Source of the DNA: Bradyrhizobium canariense
Lineage (GTDB): Bacteria > Pseudomonadota > Alphaproteobacteria > Rhizobiales > Xanthobacteraceae
DNA: 64,000 nt
Reading direction: 5' to 3'
Assembly (NCBI RefSeq): GCF_019402665.1
Contig: NZ_VSST01000056.1
Coordinates: 1 to 64,000, forward strand
Shown piece by piece: positions 61,943-64,000 of the stretch; within the stretch, counting starts at the first letter, position 1, and each line of letters starts with the position of its first letter. Both the position numbers and the translations under genes were made by a program. The notes beneath the pieces are model-generated. The model made no database searches. It was not told the DNA's origin and was given only the letters and a program-made list of their open reading frames with translations.

Positions 61943-62322
61943 CTACTTACATGCGCCATAGTATTGAGAAGGAACGAAGTTTCCGTTCAGTATAGAATGT
62001 CTGCTGTGTACCGACTTACCGTCGCTGTGACTGATCGAGGTCGTTTGAATTGCCCCAGTACCCAGCTTCTCTTCAAACGTATGGCCTGATCACCGTTGAA
62101 AAAACCAACGTCGGACACGCCAGCATTGCCGATGAGAACGGCCCTTTTTGTCAGCGTGTCTAACGCGAACTCAAGCTTGAAGTTTTCTCTTTGCACTCCG
62201 GTCGGTGAGGCCATGGCGTCGTACCTGCAGATCCAGCGAAGCGTATCGGCGTGCACCCTCTCGCTTGGAATGCAGCCCGCCGCAGCCACAAATATCGGCA
62301 AGATGACAATTAAAGGCTTCAA
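61943..62322 (-). pseudogene. Small secreted protein, frameshifted
   Basis: The minus-strand ATG at 62322 starts MKPLIVILPIFVAAAGCIP, a signal peptide with a lipobox-like AAGC. In frame the protein runs to GVSDVGFFNGDQAI, then one base is missing near 62076-62081. The next frame continues FEEKLGTGAIQTTSISHSDG and SILNGNFVPSQYYGACK to a stop at 61943. In the first frame the protein would instead end at 61987 with an unlike sequence. So the reconstructed protein is about 126 aa. Confidence 0.75.
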
Positions 62323-62480
62323 GTCCCCCTCCCGTATTCGTGGAAATTACACTTCAGAGAAATCAGGTCCCAATGTCCGTCAAGCTGGGACAGTTTCGGA
62401 ATTTTCCGACGCTTTGACAACGGCGCCACATTGCTTTGCTTAAGATCCTGGGGAAGGATGCTGACGCCTAGGAGCCGGTC

Positions 62481-62909
62481 ATGCCCGCGTATCTCGTCCG
62501 GACGATCAAAGAACATGACCTGGTCGGAGTGTTTTACGCCTCGAACGTCTATGACTTGGCCTACATGCTTGATGAGGTTCTGGACCCTAGCCAGTGTGAG
62601 TACACCTCTATCGGACCTGGTGGCGTCATTTGGGAGGAGCCAGCTATTAGCATTCCCGTTCCTCGCAAAGTGAACGATGACGACGAGCCGGGTGATGACG
62701 AGGACAACCTCATTCCGTGGAAGGATGCGCGTTTCACGGAGAACTGGGCACTGCTTGCCTACAACGAAAGCGGGAAGCGGTGGAAGAAACTAGAAGTGAC
62801 CGTGGAAGACCTTTACGGCATTGATCCGGAAACGCCGGAGCCCGATCCGCCGCCTGCTCGAGCCCCAAAACCAACCGGGAAAGTAGTGCCCTTTAGACGG
62901 CGCAAGTAG
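62481..62909 (+). CDS. Hypothetical protein
   Basis: A 142-aa protein from the ATG at 62481, with AGGAGCCGGTC upstream. The N-terminal part is a small alpha-beta segment (MPAYLVRTIKEHDLVGVFYA; VYDLAYMLDEVLDPSQCEYTSI). An acidic loop (NDDDEPGDDEDNLIPW) follows, and a Pro-rich basic tail (PDPPPARAPKPTGKVVPFRRRK). The tail looks like a nucleic-acid or protein-binding extension. The family is unknown to me. It seems intact, unlike its neighbours. Confidence 0.7.
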   Translation: MPAYLVRTIKEHDLVGVFYASNVYDLAYMLDEVLDPSQCEYTSIGPGGVIWEEPAISIPVPRKVNDDDEPGDDEDNLIPWKDARFTENWALLAYNESGKRWKKLEVTVEDLYGIDPETPEPDPPPARAPKPTGKVVPFRRRK

Positions 62910-62998
62910 GCCGATGGATCTATTGGGCCGCCGGGCAAGGAGGCTTGGTTGGGGCTGGCAGAAGGTGCCGGCGCGCAAATTCGCGTAAGGGGCCGGCC

Positions 62999-63375
62999 CA
63001 GCTTGCCGAGCTGTTGGGCCTCAATCAGTACGGCGCAGATATCCGGAAGGATAGTCGCCTCATATCCGTCAGCGGGATTTCCTCCGTGTGGCGGGATGAA
63101 GCGAATCGGATTATTTGCGCGCGCGATTAAGCCTCTGATATCTACGCCCTTTTCCGCCAAACTGGCCATCAATTCGGTGATTTTGCGCTCGCCACCCTTT
63201 CCGCCTCCGGCAGATAGTCCGATACCTCCATAAAGGCCTCGTTGCGCCAACACGCGCGTGCCATCCGCAAGCACATAGCAAGGGATTTCGATGTGCCTAT
63301 TCTAGGCGGGCGATCCAAAGCCCCATACATCGCCATCATAGGCTGCGGCTTGCCCTGATCGGCCCACCGAGTCAT
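62999..63375 (-). pseudogene. P63C-domain protein remnant (frameshifted and truncated)
   Basis: The minus strand from 63375 reads MTRWADQGKPQPMMAMYGAL then DRPPRIG. A base is missing near 63294-63297, after which the homologous text continues as HIEIPCYVLADGTRVLAQRG, ITELMASLAEKGVDIRGL, FIPPHGGNPADGYEATILPD and ICAVLIEAQQLGKL. This is the N-terminal half of P63C-type proteins. Homology stops at about 62999, next to the gene ending at 62909, so the C-terminal half is missing. P63C proteins are accessory phage- or island-borne proteins of unknown function. Confidence 0.75.
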
Positions 63376-63419
63376 TGCGGCTTGCCTTGGTGGTCCGTTT
63401 ACCTGACCGGGCCTTCCAA

Positions 63420-63602
63420 TTACCGCTGATGGCCTAAACCAAATCCGAGGACGAGCGCCTTCTGACGAAGCGCGCCCTCAGTGCGCTTCATCTCCTTTGC
63501 AATCTTCACAACGGGAGTGCGATGCTTTGAGTGCACTTTAAGTGCTCGCAGGTCAGCGGATGTCCACTCGCGACGACCAGTTTTCTTCGCCTTTTTGGCC
63601 AC
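63420..63602 (-). CDS. Small basic SANT/HTH-like hypothetical protein
   Basis: A 60-aa protein from a GTG at 63602 (an ATG upstream at 63644 is also in frame). The sequence (VAKKAKKTGRREWTSADLRA then LKVHSKHRTPVVKIAKEMKR and TEGALRQKALVLG) has a Trp-started three-helix pattern like a Myb/SANT DNA-binding unit. It is a common small protein in Bradyrhizobium. Likely DNA-binding. Confidence 0.75.
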   Translation of the reverse strand: MAKKAKKTGRREWTSADLRALKVHSKHRTPVVKIAKEMKRTEGALRQKALVLGFGLGHQR

Positions 63603-63845
63603 TCGGTGACTCCATGAATTGTTAGGACCGCCGTCTAACAACATGGCGCGTAGTGCGCAACCATGCCGCCGTTGAACTTCACCGGCTGATAAAATTTCAA
63701 AACATCACCGTGTTATTCCACAACGATCACGGTAACCGCGGGGCTGCTTGCTAGCGCCGCTGTCGCACTGACCCTGTCGTTTTTGACAGGTGCGGGCCGT
63801 CCTGACATGTGGGCATGATCGCGGCTAAAGGACGAGGGCCGCGGC

Positions 63846-64000
63846 TTGCGACGTTACTACTTCCCAATTTTCCACAAAGGCGAGACACAGGCGGACGATG
63901 TGGGGGAGTTATTTCGCTCGGCTGAAGTAGCTGTCCAATACGGCGCCCGCGTCGCTCGGGACATCGCCAGCGATCCCGAATATGACTGTGATGCAGGCAC
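63846..64000 (+). CDS. DUF6894-like small protein (partial, runs off the window)
   Basis: Reading from a TTG at 63846 (LRRYYFPIFHKGETQADDVG, then ELFRSAEVAVQYGARVARDI and ASDPEYDCDAG), the frame is open to the edge. The RYYFP opening and the GELFxSxExAxxYxxxVAxDIAxD pattern are those of DUF6894, an uncharacterised family abundant in Bradyrhizobium. The C-terminus is outside the window. Confidence 0.72.
   Translation, partial: MRRYYFPIFHKGETQADDVGELFRSAEVAVQYGARVARDIASDPEYDCDAG

Larger units (their letters stand above)
58335..64000. mobile_element. Genomic island (left end; extends beyond the window)
   Basis: It starts at the tRNA-Arg fragment and continues to the right edge. The DNA is AT-richer than the core and holds only small accessory genes with a toxin-antitoxin operon. 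At least four of these genes carry single-base frameshifts. No integrase or conjugation gene is visible in this part. Confidence 0.6.

Overview
The window looks like a Bradyrhizobium (Alphaproteobacteria, Nitrobacteraceae) chromosome. This rests on the high GC content and codon use, an EcfG-type promoter, several families of short palindromic repeats that I remember as typical of this genus, and small hypothetical proteins I recognise from Bradyrhizobium. No database search was possible, so family names come from motifs and memory.

Layout. 1-6.2 kb: an edge-cut SDR gene diverges from a same-strand run of Zn-alcohol dehydrogenase, a small membrane protein, a GH13 alpha-glucosidase, CsbD and a membrane-DUF305 fusion, then an isochorismatase-type hydrolase. 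6.4-11.8 kb: a DUF1326/DUF2182 pair, tRNA-Leu(GAG), fliN and lipB head to head, an orphan DnaB-like ATPase, and a tautomerase divergent from a LysR regulator with a shared dyad. 11.9-20.8 kb: two PAS hybrid histidine kinases (the first behind a good EcfG promoter), acylphosphatase with a PEP-mutase-like lyase, the propionyl-CoA carboxylase alpha subunit, and a zinc-ribbon metallopeptidase. 21-27.8 kb: an ArsB-like permease and a sugar-acid catabolic locus (MFS transporter, GntR regulator, enolase-superfamily dehydratase, IdnO-like and IdnD-like dehydrogenases). 27.8-37.5 kb: a NarL-type two-component pair, an ArsR/SRPBCC operon with twin operators, a serine hydrolase, a frameshifted outer-membrane barrel, an SDR lacking its catalytic Tyr/Lys, and a GNAT enzyme. 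37.8-45.5 kb: an operon of four curlin-repeat proteins plus one accessory protein, preceded by a LuxR-type response regulator, then a MacA/MacB-like efflux operon ending in a stand-alone LuxR HTH protein. 45.5-58.3 kb: a repeat-rich gap, a secreted alkaline-phosphatase-superfamily protein, 1-Cys peroxiredoxin, a chemoreceptor, a decayed photolyase, a histone H1-like protein, a DMT transporter, several small secreted proteins and an AraC regulator.

From 58.3 kb to the right edge the character changes. A 49-nt fragment holding only the 3' part of a tRNA-Arg(TCG) lies at 58335-58383, as expected for one attachment site of an integrated element. To its right is AT-richer DNA with small accessory genes: a HigBA-like toxin-antitoxin operon with a third gene, a P63C-type fragment, DUF6894 and others. 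At least four of these genes carry single-base frameshifts, so this looks like a decaying genomic island whose other end (the intact tRNA, probably with an integrase) lies beyond the window.

The most interesting signals are the island boundary and its clustered frameshifts, the multi-gene curlin (functional amyloid) operon, the three-gene HigBA-like operon, the twin ArsR operators exactly 50 bp apart, and the EcfG promoter that resets the start of a hybrid kinase.
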